Assembly (NCBI GenBank): GCA_002293125.1
Contig: DBCR01000067.1
Location: forward strand, 220-64,219
Direction: 5' to 3'
DNA length: 64,000 nucleotides
From: Opitutia bacterium UBA953
GTDB lineage: Bacteria > Verrucomicrobiota > Verrucomicrobiia > Opitutales > UBA953
Shown: positions 39,169-48,339 of the stretch, in pieces
Layout: every line of letters starts with the position of its first letter
Numbering within the stretch: position 1 is the stretch's first letter
The notes under the pieces: generated by a model
Databases searched by the model: none
The model's input: the letters and a program-made list of their open reading frames with translations, nothing else
Told to the model about the DNA's origin: nothing
Position numbers and translations under genes: made by a program

Positions 39169-39247
39169 TGGTGAGGAGGGCGGGACTCGAACCCGCGACC
39201 GGCGGCTTAGAAGGCTGCTGCTCTGAATCCAGCTGAGCTACCCCCTC
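39169..39247 (-). tRNA. tRNA-Arg (anticodon TCT)
   Basis: On the minus strand the sequence folds as a full cloverleaf: acceptor GAGGGGG with CCTCCTC (one G-U pair), D arm GCTC/GAGC, anticodon stem GCAGC/GCCGC with one A-C mismatch, loop CTTCTAA giving anticodon TCT, and T arm GCGGG-TTCGAGT-CCCGC. Discriminator A is followed by an encoded CCA (39171-39169). It reads AGA, a rare codon in this GC-rich genome. Confidence 0.95.
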
Positions 39248-39297
39248 ATGAAAGTGACCGTATGACGGTCACCCCAAATGGGCAAGCCGTCAGCAGA

Positions 39298-40257
39298 CTA
39301 GCAGATCAGGTCTCTGAAATTGCTGAAATCCGCCGAAAGACCGCTCGGCATCCCCTTGTTGATGACCGAGACGGCATCGTGGGAATGGAGGGATTCGAGG
39401 TGCGAGCAGGCGATGACGAAGTCGCGTACGCGCGCATCGGCGTCGAACTGCTCGTAGACGACGCGGGCGGCGTCCTCGACGAACTTGGAATAGGCGCCGT
39501 TGAGCTCGGCGAAGGCCTGCTCATCCTCGCGCTTCACCATGACCTGGGTCTCCGTCTGGAGGCCCTTGAGGCAGAGTTCCTTCATGTCCTCGACGAACAG
39601 GACGCGCCCCGGGGCGACCTCGGCGACCACGCGGGCCTTGGAGCGCTGGGAGTGCGGGATGCCGTAGGCGGAGCGCTCCTCGCGGGCGTGCTCGGTGAGC
39701 TCGGCGGAGCAAGGGCAGGCGGACGAGTAGACGAAGTCGAAATGGACGTAACGGCGGAGGCGGTCGAGGTCGTCGATCGTGCCTTCGAGCACCGCGCGGT
39801 AGTACTGCCAGCCTTCGAGTCCCGAGCGCAGTGACTTCTGCAGGATCGGGTAGCGGAACTCGACCATGATGCGGGCGCGGCTGCAATCGAGGTCCTTCTT
39901 GTAGCGGACCAGGATCTCCTCGAGGAGCTCATGCGAGAGCACGCGGTCCTTGAATTCGTAGAACGTCCGCATGATGCGGGACATGTTGATGCCCTTGCGG
40001 TCGGCCGCGAGCGACACCGAACCGGTGATCGTGCACTCGAGGGGCAGCGGCTTGGCGTCGCGGGTGGCGACGAGCATCGGCAGGCGGAAGCCGGAGATAC
40101 CGACGTGCTGGATCGGGACGTTGGCGCCCTGGATCAGGGAGGCGTCCTTGTTCTGCATGTCCGGCAACGTCGCGCGGTACGCGTCATCGGCCCGGAAACT
40201 GCGGTCGTAGCGTCGGGAAAGATCCCGGCTGCGTGGCGGATGGTCGGCGCGACTCAT
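39298..40257 (-). CDS. folE2: GTP cyclohydrolase FolE2 (type IB)
   Basis: FolE2 converts GTP to dihydroneopterin triphosphate, the first step of folate (and queuosine) synthesis, independently of strict zinc use. The 319-residue product has the family's [17 protein letters not shown] segment with the active-site cysteine, GISGFRLPM near the N-terminus, [13 protein letters not shown], and the C-terminal [15 protein letters not shown] with metal-ligand glutamate and histidines. ATG 40257 is chosen because the frame upstream runs through tRNA-Thr. It may be the dihydroneopterin source for the folB and folK products encoded in the same window. Confidence 0.94.
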   Translation of the reverse strand: MSRADHPPRSRDLSRRYDRSFRADDAYRATLPDMQNKDASLIQGANVPIQHVGISGFRLPMLVATRDAKPLPLECTITGSVSLAADRKGINMSRIMRTFYEFKDRVLSHELLEEILVRYKKDLDCSRARIMVEFRYPILQKSLRSGLEGWQYYRAVLEGTIDDLDRLRRYVHFDFVYSSACPCSAELTEHAREERSAYGIPHSQRSKARVVAEVAPGRVLFVEDMKELCLKGLQTETQVMVKREDEQAFAELNGAYSKFVEDAARVVYEQFDADARVRDFVIACSHLESLHSHDAVSVINKGMPSGLSADFSNFRDLIC

Positions 40258-40274
40258 GGCGGGAAGGTTGGAGG

Positions 40275-40290
40275 AAAAGCCCGGACGGGC
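40275..40290 (-). terminator. Weak hairpin with T-run after tRNA-Thr
   Basis: On the minus strand GCCC-GTCC-GGGC is followed by TTTT, 30 bases after the tRNA-Thr gene and inside the folE2 leader. The four-base stem is short, so it may terminate the tRNA only partly or not at all. Confidence 0.3.
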
Positions 40291-40319
40291 AAACGGTCGG
40301 CGAAAATTGTCCCCTGCGA

Positions 40320-40395
40320 TGGAGCCACCTGCCGGATTTGAACCGGCGACATTCTCATTACGAATGAGATGCTCTACCAGCTGAGCTAAGGTGGC
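40320..40395 (-). tRNA. tRNA-Thr (anticodon CGT)
   Basis: On the minus strand: acceptor GCCACCT with AGGTGGC, D arm GCTC/GAGC, anticodon stem TCTCA/TGAGA with loop TTCGTAA giving anticodon CGT, and T arm GCCGG-TTCAAAT-CCGGC. Discriminator T is followed by an encoded CCA (40322-40320). It reads ACG. Confidence 0.96.
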
Positions 40396-40505
40396 GTCGC
40401 AGAGGAACGACGAACATGGGCAGCCCGGGGCGGAAATCAAGCCTTGGCGACGTGGGAATGCCCTCGCCAGTCCCGAAAGTAACCGCAAATTAGCCCGAAA
40501 GCCCC

Positions 40506-41612
40506 ATGCGAGCCGCCCTTATTGCCCGCCAGTTCGACGTCCAGGGAAGGCTCGTGACCGTCGAGCCCTACGGCTCAGGCAACGTCAACGACACCTATCT
40601 GGCGGTCTTCCGCACCACCTTCTCGGAGCAGCGCTTCATCGTGCAGCGCATCCGCAAGTCGGTCTTCCCGAACCCGGAAGTCATCATGCAGAACATGCGC
40701 GTGCTCACGGATCATTGTCACGCGAAGCTCGAGGCCGAGGCCGAAGGCGCGGACCGCATCTGGCAGCTCCCGAAGATCATCCAGACGAAGACCGGCGAAG
40801 ATTGGGTGACGGACGTCGACGGCGATCTCTGGCGCGCGATCTCGCAGATCGCCAGCGCGGACGCTTACGAAAAGGTGCGCAACCCGGAACACGCCCATGA
40901 AGCGGGCATCGTCCTCGGCCACTTCCATCGCATGGTCAGCGACCTGCCGGCCGAGAAACTCGGCTATGCGCTACCCGGTTTCCACGTCACGCCTGGCTAC
41001 CTCTCCAAGATGGATGCCGCGCTCGCGACGCCGGCCGGACAGGAACGCCTGAATGCCTCCCAAGAGGCCAAGCGCGCGGTCCGCTTCGTCGAAGCGCGCC
41101 GCGCCCGTTGTTCCGTGCTCGAGGATGCGCGCGCCCGCGGAGACCTCGGCCTACGGACCACGCACGGCGACCCGAAGGTCGGCAACATCATGATCGACGA
41201 GGCCACCGGCCGCGGTACGTGCATCGTCGATCTCGATACCGTGCAACCGGGGCTGGTCCATTATGACATCGGCGACGCCATGCGTTCCGTCTGCAACCCC
41301 GCGGGCGAAGACGCCTCCGAACTCGGTTCCGTCATCTTTGACCTCGAGCTTTTTAGCATGATTTACAGGGGTTATCAGGCTCATGCGAAGGACTTCCTCA
41401 GCCCGGCTGACCACCGCCATCTCTTCGACTGTATCCACCTGATCCCACTCGAACTCGGCATCCGCTTCCTCGCGGACCATCTCGCGGGCGACGTCTACTT
41501 CAAGGTCCGTTACCCGGGCCATAATCTGCGGCGCGCGCTGGTGCAGTTCAAGTTGGCCGAGAGCATCGAGGCCCGCGAACCTTCCATCCGCAAGGTGCTC
41601 GGTGAATCCTGA
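40506..41612 (+). CDS. Aminoglycoside-phosphotransferase-fold sugar kinase-like protein
   Basis: The 368-residue protein has the APH-type kinase fold. The nucleotide-binding part has [12 protein letters not shown] and RFIVQRI. The catalytic loop is [11 protein letters not shown] with the base Asp (about residue 221) and the metal-binding Asp follows in [11 protein letters not shown]. This fits the phosphotransferase enzyme family that includes N-acetylhexosamine 1-kinase and homoserine kinase type II; the NDTY segment favours the hexosamine kinase side. The substrate is not proven. It is coupled to the next gene: they share base 41612 (TGATG). Confidence 0.75.
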   Translation: MRAALIARQFDVQGRLVTVEPYGSGNVNDTYLAVFRTTFSEQRFIVQRIRKSVFPNPEVIMQNMRVLTDHCHAKLEAEAEGADRIWQLPKIIQTKTGEDWVTDVDGDLWRAISQIASADAYEKVRNPEHAHEAGIVLGHFHRMVSDLPAEKLGYALPGFHVTPGYLSKMDAALATPAGQERLNASQEAKRAVRFVEARRARCSVLEDARARGDLGLRTTHGDPKVGNIMIDEATGRGTCIVDLDTVQPGLVHYDIGDAMRSVCNPAGEDASELGSVIFDLELFSMIYRGYQAHAKDFLSPADHRHLFDCIHLIPLELGIRFLADHLAGDVYFKVRYPGHNLRRALVQFKLAESIEAREPSIRKVLGES

Positions 41613-42430
41613 TGGCCACCGACGTCCCTGCTCTCTCCGTGACCGTCTGGGTCGCCCTCGTCATCCTCGGGGTGCTGATGGCCCGCGGCGCCTGGCGCGG
41701 CTATCGACGCGGACCGATGCGCCAGCTCGCCGGACCCGTGGCGCTCGCGACCGGTCAGCTCGTCGGCTGGATCTTTGGCTCGGATCTCGGGCATGCCTGC
41801 CTTCAAGGCACCTCCTACCCCTGGCTACTACGAGGCTTCACGGGCGTGGTCATCCTGACCTGTCTGACAGGCCTAGCCTGCTACGCGCTCTTCTGGCGAT
41901 TGGGCCGTCAGCCCGAAGGCCAGACGGAAGCCGAGAGTCCGGTCTTAGGCTCACTGGTGGGATGCTGGACGGGTCTGCTCTACTTTCTCATCGGCGTCGC
42001 CGTGTTGGCGACCGTGGCCTCGGTTTACGACTTGTTCGAAAAACCTGGCGATAGCCGACACCACTGGTCGGTCGAAATCCGGAACGAGTTGGCCGGCACC
42101 GCATTCACCGCCGACCTCAAGGACTGGTCGCCCATTCCTGACAAGCAGCGGACCCTCATCCGCCAGACCCGGCGCCTGATGGCCGACCCGGAGGCCCGTC
42201 GCCGGCTTATGGCCCAGCCTGAAATCCGCGCCCTAGCCGCCCACCCGACCCTTTACCAAGCCTGGGAAGATAAGAAAGTTCGCGAGTTGTTGAATAACAA
42301 TGACTTAACTGGATTCATTGACCACCCAAAGGTGCGGGCGGTCTTGGCCGACGAACAGCTCCAGAAAGACGCCGAAAAGGTGGATTTGACCAAGATTATC
42401 GAACAATCGTTGCAGAAGCCAAAAAAGTGA
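41612..42430 (+). CDS. CvpA-like membrane protein
   Basis: The 272-residue protein has four hydrophobic helices in its first 165 residues, in the pattern of CvpA/colicin V production family proteins (AWRGYRRGPMRQLAGPVALATGQLVG after helix one). A charged soluble tail follows, with KKVRELLNNNDLTGFIDHPKVRAVL, which recurs in Verrucomicrobial CvpA-like proteins as far as I recall. CvpA influences envelope stability in Gram-negatives; the role here is inferred. The last 150 bases are AT-richer than the rest. Confidence 0.65.
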   Translation: MATDVPALSVTVWVALVILGVLMARGAWRGYRRGPMRQLAGPVALATGQLVGWIFGSDLGHACLQGTSYPWLLRGFTGVVILTCLTGLACYALFWRLGRQPEGQTEAESPVLGSLVGCWTGLLYFLIGVAVLATVASVYDLFEKPGDSRHHWSVEIRNELAGTAFTADLKDWSPIPDKQRTLIRQTRRLMADPEARRRLMAQPEIRALAAHPTLYQAWEDKKVRELLNNNDLTGFIDHPKVRAVLADEQLQKDAEKVDLTKIIEQSLQKPKK

Positions 42431-42498
42431 AGGGGTGACCATTTTTTGGTAGTCCAGAGGGTTGTTTTGCCTATGTTCAAACCTCCCTCCCCACTCAC

Positions 42499-43335
42499 AT
42501 GAACAAGTTCTCGTTCCTCCTGGCTGCTCTCTGCGTCTCCCTGAATGCTCAGGAAGCCAAGCCTGCCGAAACCAAGGCCCCTGCGGCTCCGGCTCCGGAG
42601 ATGAAACTCGCAGGCGGCGCCAAAGCCGAACAGAAGACCTACTTCGCCGAAATCTGGGTCGGTAAGAGCATCCCTGAATGCCTCAACTTCCAGAAGAACA
42701 TCCAGGTCCTCACCCAGCAGGTCGAAGAGCTGAAGCGCCTCCAGATCTTCCTCGATAACGCCCTCACCACGCCCGAGAAGGAAGCCCGCGGCCACGATAT
42801 CGCCGCCAAGACCGCCAAGCTCAAGGGCGACAACGAGTCGATGACCAAGCTCTATAACGGCTTCAGCATCGAGCGCCCCTATCAGTTCACCGCCACCAAG
42901 GCCGTGATCGCCACCCCGATCTCCAACGAAGAGTTCGCCAAAATCTCCAGCGCCAAGGATTTCAAGGCCGACTCCATCATCTCGACCGGCGAGAAGAAGT
43001 TCCAGATCCGCGACACCATCTCCGGCCAGGGCGAAGTCGAGACCTTCGGACTCTCCCTCAAGCGCATCACCGATGCCAAGGCCCAGCTCCAGCAACTCAT
43101 CGACGTCCAGCCCAAGCTGACCAATGAAGCCGACAAGAAGAAGGTCGAGAAGGCCATCAAGGAAATCCAGGACGACCTCTCCCTCAACCTCGACGAGTTC
43201 AAGAAGGCCCGCGGTTTCGATTTCAACGCCGAAGCCATCACCCTCCCCTCCGAAGCCAAGCTCTCCGTCCAGATCACGGAAGAAGAGAAGAAGGCCATCG
43301 AAGCCAAGGCTCCGACGGCTTCCGACAAGAAGTAA
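42499..43335 (+). CDS. Exported helical protein of unknown function, first of a pair
   Basis: Not recognised. The 278-residue product has a short signal peptide (KFSFLLAALCVSLNAQ) and then a largely helical, Gln/Lys/Glu-rich body: a helix pair (QKNIQVLTQQVEELKRLQIFL), a beta-like middle (about 130-180), and a second helix pair (ADKKKVEKAIKEIQDDL). It shares layout and short phrases (LQ..L..ALTT, I.NEEFAK or ISEEEAAK) with the next gene. TTGCCT lies 32 bases before the ATG. Confidence 0.7.
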   Translation: MNKFSFLLAALCVSLNAQEAKPAETKAPAAPAPEMKLAGGAKAEQKTYFAEIWVGKSIPECLNFQKNIQVLTQQVEELKRLQIFLDNALTTPEKEARGHDIAAKTAKLKGDNESMTKLYNGFSIERPYQFTATKAVIATPISNEEFAKISSAKDFKADSIISTGEKKFQIRDTISGQGEVETFGLSLKRITDAKAQLQQLIDVQPKLTNEADKKKVEKAIKEIQDDLSLNLDEFKKARGFDFNAEAITLPSEAKLSVQITEEEKKAIEAKAPTASDKK

Positions 43336-43368
43336 GCCCCTTACCCCAACCCCAACCCCGTCCCTAAC

Positions 43369-44217
43369 ATGTCCGCCACCGAAACCCCCACCGCTCCGGC
43401 CGAAGCCCCCAAGGGCCCGGTCATCGAGCTTATCCCGCTCGGCCAGAACCTCGGCCGCGTCGTCCTCACGATCTCCAACCAAGGCTCCCTCGCCCGCTTC
43501 CAGCAGGAACTGCAGACCCTCGGCCAGCACTTCGGTCGCATCCAACAGCTCCAGCAGCGCATCCAGTCCGCCCTCACCACCGTCGAGCGCGACGCCCTGA
43601 GCAAAGTCGGCGAAGCCGAAGTGAAGGATTTCGCCGAGAAGGACGCCGTGTTCGCCAAGGTCTGGGGATTCAACGTCCCGGCCGTCGCCAACCGCCAGGC
43701 TACCTTCGTCAACACCGCCCTCCGCCTCTTCGCCGTCATCTCCGAGGAAGAAGCCGCCAAGGCTCGCTCCTCCGCCGACTTCAAGGAAGAGCAGCTCGTC
43801 ATCCGCGGTGACCGTCGCCTCCTGCAGACCGCCGAAATCCGCGGCCTCGATCTCGTCATCCAGTTCGACCAGTTCGCCAAGGTCCTCCAAGCCCGCCGCG
43901 ACGCCGTCATTCAGCTCACCGAGCTGCTGAAGCGTTCCACCAACGACGAAGAGAAGACCCGCATCCAGACCCAGCTCGACCAGACCTTGGAGCTCCTGAA
44001 CAAGGGCAACAAGGAGATGGCCGAAAGCGTCGGTTACTCGATCACCCACAATTACGAAGTCGAAGTCCTCGAGTCCAAGTTCGTCATCCTGCTCAACCAG
44101 GAAGAAGTGAACCAGATCCAGGGTCTCGTGGCCAACGCCCAGCAGCAGGCTGCCGCCGCGGCTCCGGTCGCCATCGAAGCCCCGAAGCTCGAGAAGAAGG
44201 CCGATAAGAAGAACTAA
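43369..44217 (+). CDS. Helical protein of unknown function, second of a pair
   Basis: Not recognised. The 282-residue product lacks an obvious signal peptide and begins with an Ala-Pro-Glu stretch. A helical hairpin with LQTLGQHFGRIQQLQQRIQ and SALTTVERDALSKV follows, then a beta-rich middle, a second hairpin (DEEKTRIQTQLDQTLELLNK), and a C-terminal Gln/Ala/Lys tail. Its arrangement mirrors the preceding exported protein, so the two are likely ancient paralogues, one exported and one apparently not. A strong terminator follows. Confidence 0.68.
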   Translation: MSATETPTAPAEAPKGPVIELIPLGQNLGRVVLTISNQGSLARFQQELQTLGQHFGRIQQLQQRIQSALTTVERDALSKVGEAEVKDFAEKDAVFAKVWGFNVPAVANRQATFVNTALRLFAVISEEEAAKARSSADFKEEQLVIRGDRRLLQTAEIRGLDLVIQFDQFAKVLQARRDAVIQLTELLKRSTNDEEKTRIQTQLDQTLELLNKGNKEMAESVGYSITHNYEVEVLESKFVILLNQEEVNQIQGLVANAQQQAAAAAPVAIEAPKLEKKADKKN

Positions 44218-44240
44218 GCCTCGCGCTTGATCTTCCCACC

Positions 44241-44269
44241 AAGGCCCGCCCTCACCGGCGGGCCTTTTT
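44241..44269 (+). terminator. Intrinsic terminator of the helical-protein pair
   Basis: A perfect 10-base stem AAGGCCCGCC / GGCGGGCCTT around loop CTCACC, followed by TTTG (five T in all). It ends the plus-strand pair; the convergent FEN gene stops at 44275. Confidence 0.92.
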
Positions 44270-44274
44270 GTTGA

Positions 44275-45243
44275 TTAGAATAACTCGCCCTGCTGCGCGT
44301 CGGCCGGCGGCTTGACCTTGGGCTTAGGCGCTTCGCCCGGCGGCGTGGACGGCTCCGGGGCGGCCGGAGCCCGCCCATGCTTGGCCTGATAGCGGCGCAG
44401 CGTCGAATGCATCTCCATCTCGGAGAGGAATGATTCCACTCCGACGATGTCTTCCGCGACGGGCTGGCCGGGAGAAAATTCGAAATCGGTCCGGAAAGTG
44501 ACGAGCTTGAGATTGCCGCGGATGCGCTCGGCTTCGGCCTTCACCTGCTCGCGGAAGCGCTCGGGCTGCAAGGCATCGCCCGCGCCGAGCACGCCCTCGA
44601 GGTTCCCGTATTCGGCGAGCCACTTCACCGCCGTCTTCGGGCCGACACCCTTGAGCCCAGGGATATTGTCGGAAGCGTCGCCGACGAGCGCGAGGTAATC
44701 GGGGATGCGCTCAGGCGGGACGCCGAACTTCTCGGTGACCGCGGCCGGATCGAGGCGGCGCCAGCCCATGGCCGGGTTCGCCGTCGGCGGCGGCGCCAAT
44801 TGGATGACGGGCCCGCCCACGCACTGGCCAAAATCCTTATCGGCGCTTACGATGATACACTGGTCGCCGGACGCGGAGAGGATCCGCACGGCGGTCGCAA
44901 TCAGGTCATCGGCTTCGACGCCACGTCGTTCGAAGACCTGGAACCCGAGAAGGGCGGTGAGGCGCTTGATCTCCGGCAGCTGCTGGACGATTTCCTCCGG
45001 CGTCTCAGCGCGCTGGGCCTTATAGTCCGGCAACGCGGCGAGATGGCGGTCAGAGCCGCCAAGGTCAAAGAAGACGGCACAGCGGTCAGGCGTCTCCCCT
45101 TCGCGGAGGTCCAGGAGCGACTTCATCCAACCGTGCAAGGCCCCCGTCGGGAACTGGTCGCTCTGCCGACGGAGATTAGACCGCTCCATCGCGAAGTGGC
45201 TCCGGAAGACCAAGTTGAAGCCGTCGATGAGCAGCCAGCGCAT
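44275..45243 (-). CDS. 5'-3' exonuclease/flap endonuclease (Pol I N-terminal domain type)
   Basis: The 322-residue stand-alone FEN nuclease has LLIDGFNLVFRSHFA at the N-terminus (metal Asp), acidic clusters FERRGVEADDLIA and IIVSADKDFGQ, and the helix-3-turn-helix GDASDNIPGLKGVGPKTA that binds DNA. It removes RNA primers or flaps, like E. coli ExoIX/Xni or the Pol I exonuclease domain. The tail is proline/lysine-rich and ends exactly with QQGELF, matching the QxxLF sliding-clamp-binding consensus. Whether the organism's Pol I keeps its own 5' nuclease cannot be seen here. Confidence 0.9.
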   Translation of the reverse strand: MRWLLIDGFNLVFRSHFAMERSNLRRQSDQFPTGALHGWMKSLLDLREGETPDRCAVFFDLGGSDRHLAALPDYKAQRAETPEEIVQQLPEIKRLTALLGFQVFERRGVEADDLIATAVRILSASGDQCIIVSADKDFGQCVGGPVIQLAPPPTANPAMGWRRLDPAAVTEKFGVPPERIPDYLALVGDASDNIPGLKGVGPKTAVKWLAEYGNLEGVLGAGDALQPERFREQVKAEAERIRGNLKLVTFRTDFEFSPGQPVAEDIVGVESFLSEMEMHSTLRRYQAKHGRAPAAPEPSTPPGEAPKPKVKPPADAQQGELF

Positions 45244-45279
45244 GGGAGGAGTGTCGCTCCACCCGGTCAGGCCATCGAG

Positions 45280-45310
45280 AAAAAAGCGGGCCCGCCGAAT
45301 AGCGGGCCCG
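45280..45310 (-). terminator. Intrinsic terminator of the secretin/PilMN locus
   Basis: On the minus strand CGGGCCCGC-TATTCG-GCGGGCCCG is a perfect nine-base stem followed by CTTTTTT. It lies 26 bases past the secretin stop codon and closes the five-gene operon. Confidence 0.93.
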
Positions 45311-45335
45311 TCATCAGCGAAGCGCGAGGCTTGGC

Positions 45336-48320
45336 TTACTTGGCTGGCTCGGCGACGACCGGGGTCGGTTCCGAGGGCGCAGCGACTTCGACGGGTTCGC
45401 GATAGACCGCACCACCCGGGGAGATGAGCGTGGGGTTCGAGAAGGTCGAGCCAGCGCGCATGCCAGGGTGGCTGCTACGCAGGGTGGCGCCGCCCGGAGA
45501 GACGAGGTTGGCAGTCACGAAGACCATCAGGCTCTTCTTCTGGATGCTCTTGCCGCTGGAGCGGAAAGCCGCGCCGATGAGCGGAATGGAACCAAGGACC
45601 GGGACCTTGTCGTCGAGGGTCTTCACTTCCTCGCGAGTCAGGCCGCCGATGACGACCGTGGCCCCGTCGAAGACCGTGACTTCGGTGGTCACTTCGCGGG
45701 TGCTGAAGATCGGCTGGAAGAAGCCAGAGGGCACGGAGACGGTCACTCCGCCGGAGATAGCGACCGAGGTTCCGCCGTATTCGACAAAGCCTTCGAATTC
45801 GGTCACCTTCGGCTTGAGGTTAAGAGCGATCGAGTCGTCGGCCGCGACGGTCGGGGTGACTTCGAGGGTCACGCCGACTTCCTGGATGGTGAAGTCCTGA
45901 GGCGTACCGGCGGTGATCGCCACCGCGGCGCCAGTGGTCGGTCCTCCCGCACCGGCGCCACCGCCGCCGCTCGTGCCGACGTTGGACTGGGTGTCACCAT
46001 AAGCCTGCGGATAGCGAAGGAGCTGGGCCACCTTGATGACCGCCGTCTTACCGTCGAGGACCGTGAGGCTCGGGGAGGACATCAGGTCGCTACCGGCGTT
46101 TTCTTCGATCGCCCGGATGGCCAGACCGAGGGTCTCCGCGCCGATGATACCGACGTTGGCGGAATAGCTCTGGTTGGTATTACCGAGGTTGATGCCTCCT
46201 GGGAAGTTAGGAGCAGGCTGCGGAATTGGCTGCAAGCCCGTCACATTGAGGCTGCGCACCGTGGAATTATTGGTGGCGAAGACCGAATTGATCGAGCGGA
46301 GATTGGTGGCAGCCTTGGCCGTCGCCGTGGGATCGACCTGCGAAGTCACTCCCCCAATCGTCTGTAGGGTCGGAGCCAGGCTCCAGTTCACGCCGAGCTC
46401 GTTCAGGATCTTCTGTTCGACTTCCATGAACTTGGCTTCGATGTGGACCTGCTTGATGTCGGAATAGCGACGGATGATGTTCTTCACCCGGTCCAGATTC
46501 TTGCGGCTCTGGTAGACGATGAGGTTGGTGCCGTCATACGAGAGGGTGGCCGGGAGTTCGAACGCCACGCCCGAACGGGTGAGGAAGTTCTTGATCGCGA
46601 CTTCTTCCGGACGCTGGCCATCGCCAGCACCGGCGCCACCGGCGGCGGCACCACCGAAGGGGCTGGCGGCACCACCGCCCGCGGCAGCACCGGCGCCACC
46701 ACCGGCACCGAGGCCAGTCATCTTCAGCACGGCCGCCGTGGAGAGAGGGTAGATTTCGGTCTCGAGGAGGCTGTCGCCGGTGTCTTCGCGGACTTCGACG
46801 ATACCACCGGCGCCGACGGTGAAGCTAAAGCCGACGCGCTTACAGGTGTAATCAAGAGCCTGATAGACGGAGACGTTGCGGAGCTGGAGGCTGACCGTAG
46901 GATTCTTGTTGGCCGTGTCGATGAGGACGATGTTCACGCCCTTCTGATCCTTGTCGTAGGTGGCGGCCTGAGTCTGCAGCAGGATGAGCGCGCGGTCGAG
47001 CGGCTGGTCGCGGACGAGGAAGCCCTCGGGGAGTTGGATGGACTTCATCTTCTCGATCACCGGGTCGTTACCGTTGGCGGAGTCGACCTTGACGTTTTCG
47101 CGGTTGAAGACTTCGGGGAGCTTCCAGGTCTCGTCGAGGAGCTCGAGGAGCTTGCCCTTGGTCACGCCACGGTTCCACTGGCCGGAATTTTCCGACAACA
47201 TCTGACGGATGCGAATCTGGTAGGCCTTGGATTCGGAGTTGTTGGGCTGGTACTGGAGGACTTCGCGGTAGGAATCGAGGGCACCCTGATAGTCGCCGTA
47301 AAGGTAGCGGGCACGGCCCCGGACGAGCAGCTCATTGACCTTGTCGTCCTTGACCCGAAGGCCGGGGGAAGTCTCGTCGACATTGCGGTAGGTCGGATCG
47401 TTCCGCTTGGAGGCAAACTCCTTCTGCAGGCGGATGACTCGGGCGTCATCGTTGCCCTTGAGTTCGGCGTACTGGGCGATGACCGCGGTGGCCTTGATCA
47501 TATCGCGGGCTTCGATGGCGACAAGGGCGCGTCGGGCGAGGGCGGAGCCCTTGGCTTCCTTGATCCGGTCCTTGAGGCCGGCGTTGGAAAGGCTGGCGGT
47601 ACCGAGGGCGCGATCCGCCGCATCGAGGTCGGCCAGAGCCTTGTCGATGGACTCAGCCGTTCCCTGACGGATCAGGCTTTCGGCAGAAGAAACCACGTCT
47701 CCCTGCTTGCCGATCGAGTCGGAGTTGGCGCGGGCGAGGCGCTTCACCTCATCCTTGGCAGCAGAAGGGCCGCCGGCATCGCGGGCGACACGGGCTTCCT
47801 GTTTAGCGAGGGAGATGGAGTCGCGAAGAGTCTGGGCGGCCGGGGTGGTGTTCTCGGCGAGGGCACCGGCGGCGACATCAAGCTGTTCGAGGGCGGCCTT
47901 GTGGTCGCCCGCGGCACACTTCTTGCGAGCGTCTTCGATGACTTTGCTGACCTGGGCGAAAAGCTTCTCATTCGAAGCGGCTTCGTCGGCGGAGACCGCA
48001 GGGGCATCAGCCTTGGGCGCGTCACCCTTGGGGGCGGAGGCGGCATCGGCGGCCTTCTTGGCGGCTTCGGCTTCGGCAATAGCGGAGTTGACGGAGGCGA
48101 GGCCTTCCGTGGCGCCGACATCCTTGGCGTCGATGGCGAGGATCGCCTCGAAACTGGACTTGGCGGCCTGCAAGTTGCCTTCATCGCGGGCCTTCAGCGC
48201 CTCGGCGAGGAGCTGCGGCTTGCGCGCGGCGCTATCGCCGTCTTGGGCGATAAGGGAGCCGGCGGCGAGGGCCAGAGCGAGAGCTGCCCAAGCGAGCTGC
48301 GAACGGTGGAGATTTTTCAT
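45336..48320 (-). CDS. Secretin (PilQ/GspD superfamily), Amuc_1098-like
   Basis: The 994-residue outer-membrane secretin starts with a signal peptide (cleavage near LIAQD). It continues with a long alanine-rich TPR-like helical region (about 30-310), a further repeat with YGDYQGALDSYREVLQYQP, N-domains (about 420-520), and a glycine-rich insert (about 535-570). The secretin domain (about 640-960) has VEQKILNELGVNWSLAPT, SSPSLTVLDGKTAVI and VVIGGLTREEV with KVPVLGSIPLIGAAF, the secretin hallmark. It forms the gated outer-membrane pore. As last gene of the operon it corresponds to Amuc_1098. The N-terminal TPR extension is unusual for PilQ. Confidence 0.92.
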   Translation of the reverse strand: MKNLHRSQLAWAALALALAAGSLIAQDGDSAARKPQLLAEALKARDEGNLQAAKSSFEAILAIDAKDVGATEGLASVNSAIAEAEAAKKAADAASAPKGDAPKADAPAVSADEAASNEKLFAQVSKVIEDARKKCAAGDHKAALEQLDVAAGALAENTTPAAQTLRDSISLAKQEARVARDAGGPSAAKDEVKRLARANSDSIGKQGDVVSSAESLIRQGTAESIDKALADLDAADRALGTASLSNAGLKDRIKEAKGSALARRALVAIEARDMIKATAVIAQYAELKGNDDARVIRLQKEFASKRNDPTYRNVDETSPGLRVKDDKVNELLVRGRARYLYGDYQGALDSYREVLQYQPNNSESKAYQIRIRQMLSENSGQWNRGVTKGKLLELLDETWKLPEVFNRENVKVDSANGNDPVIEKMKSIQLPEGFLVRDQPLDRALILLQTQAATYDKDQKGVNIVLIDTANKNPTVSLQLRNVSVYQALDYTCKRVGFSFTVGAGGIVEVREDTGDSLLETEIYPLSTAAVLKMTGLGAGGGAGAAAGGGAASPFGGAAAGGAGAGDGQRPEEVAIKNFLTRSGVAFELPATLSYDGTNLIVYQSRKNLDRVKNIIRRYSDIKQVHIEAKFMEVEQKILNELGVNWSLAPTLQTIGGVTSQVDPTATAKAATNLRSINSVFATNNSTVRSLNVTGLQPIPQPAPNFPGGINLGNTNQSYSANVGIIGAETLGLAIRAIEENAGSDLMSSPSLTVLDGKTAVIKVAQLLRYPQAYGDTQSNVGTSGGGGAGAGGPTTGAAVAITAGTPQDFTIQEVGVTLEVTPTVAADDSIALNLKPKVTEFEGFVEYGGTSVAISGGVTVSVPSGFFQPIFSTREVTTEVTVFDGATVVIGGLTREEVKTLDDKVPVLGSIPLIGAAFRSSGKSIQKKSLMVFVTANLVSPGGATLRSSHPGMRAGSTFSNPTLISPGGAVYREPVEVAAPSEPTPVVAEPAK

Positions 48321-48339
48321 GGGGTGGTTGCGTTAAAAA

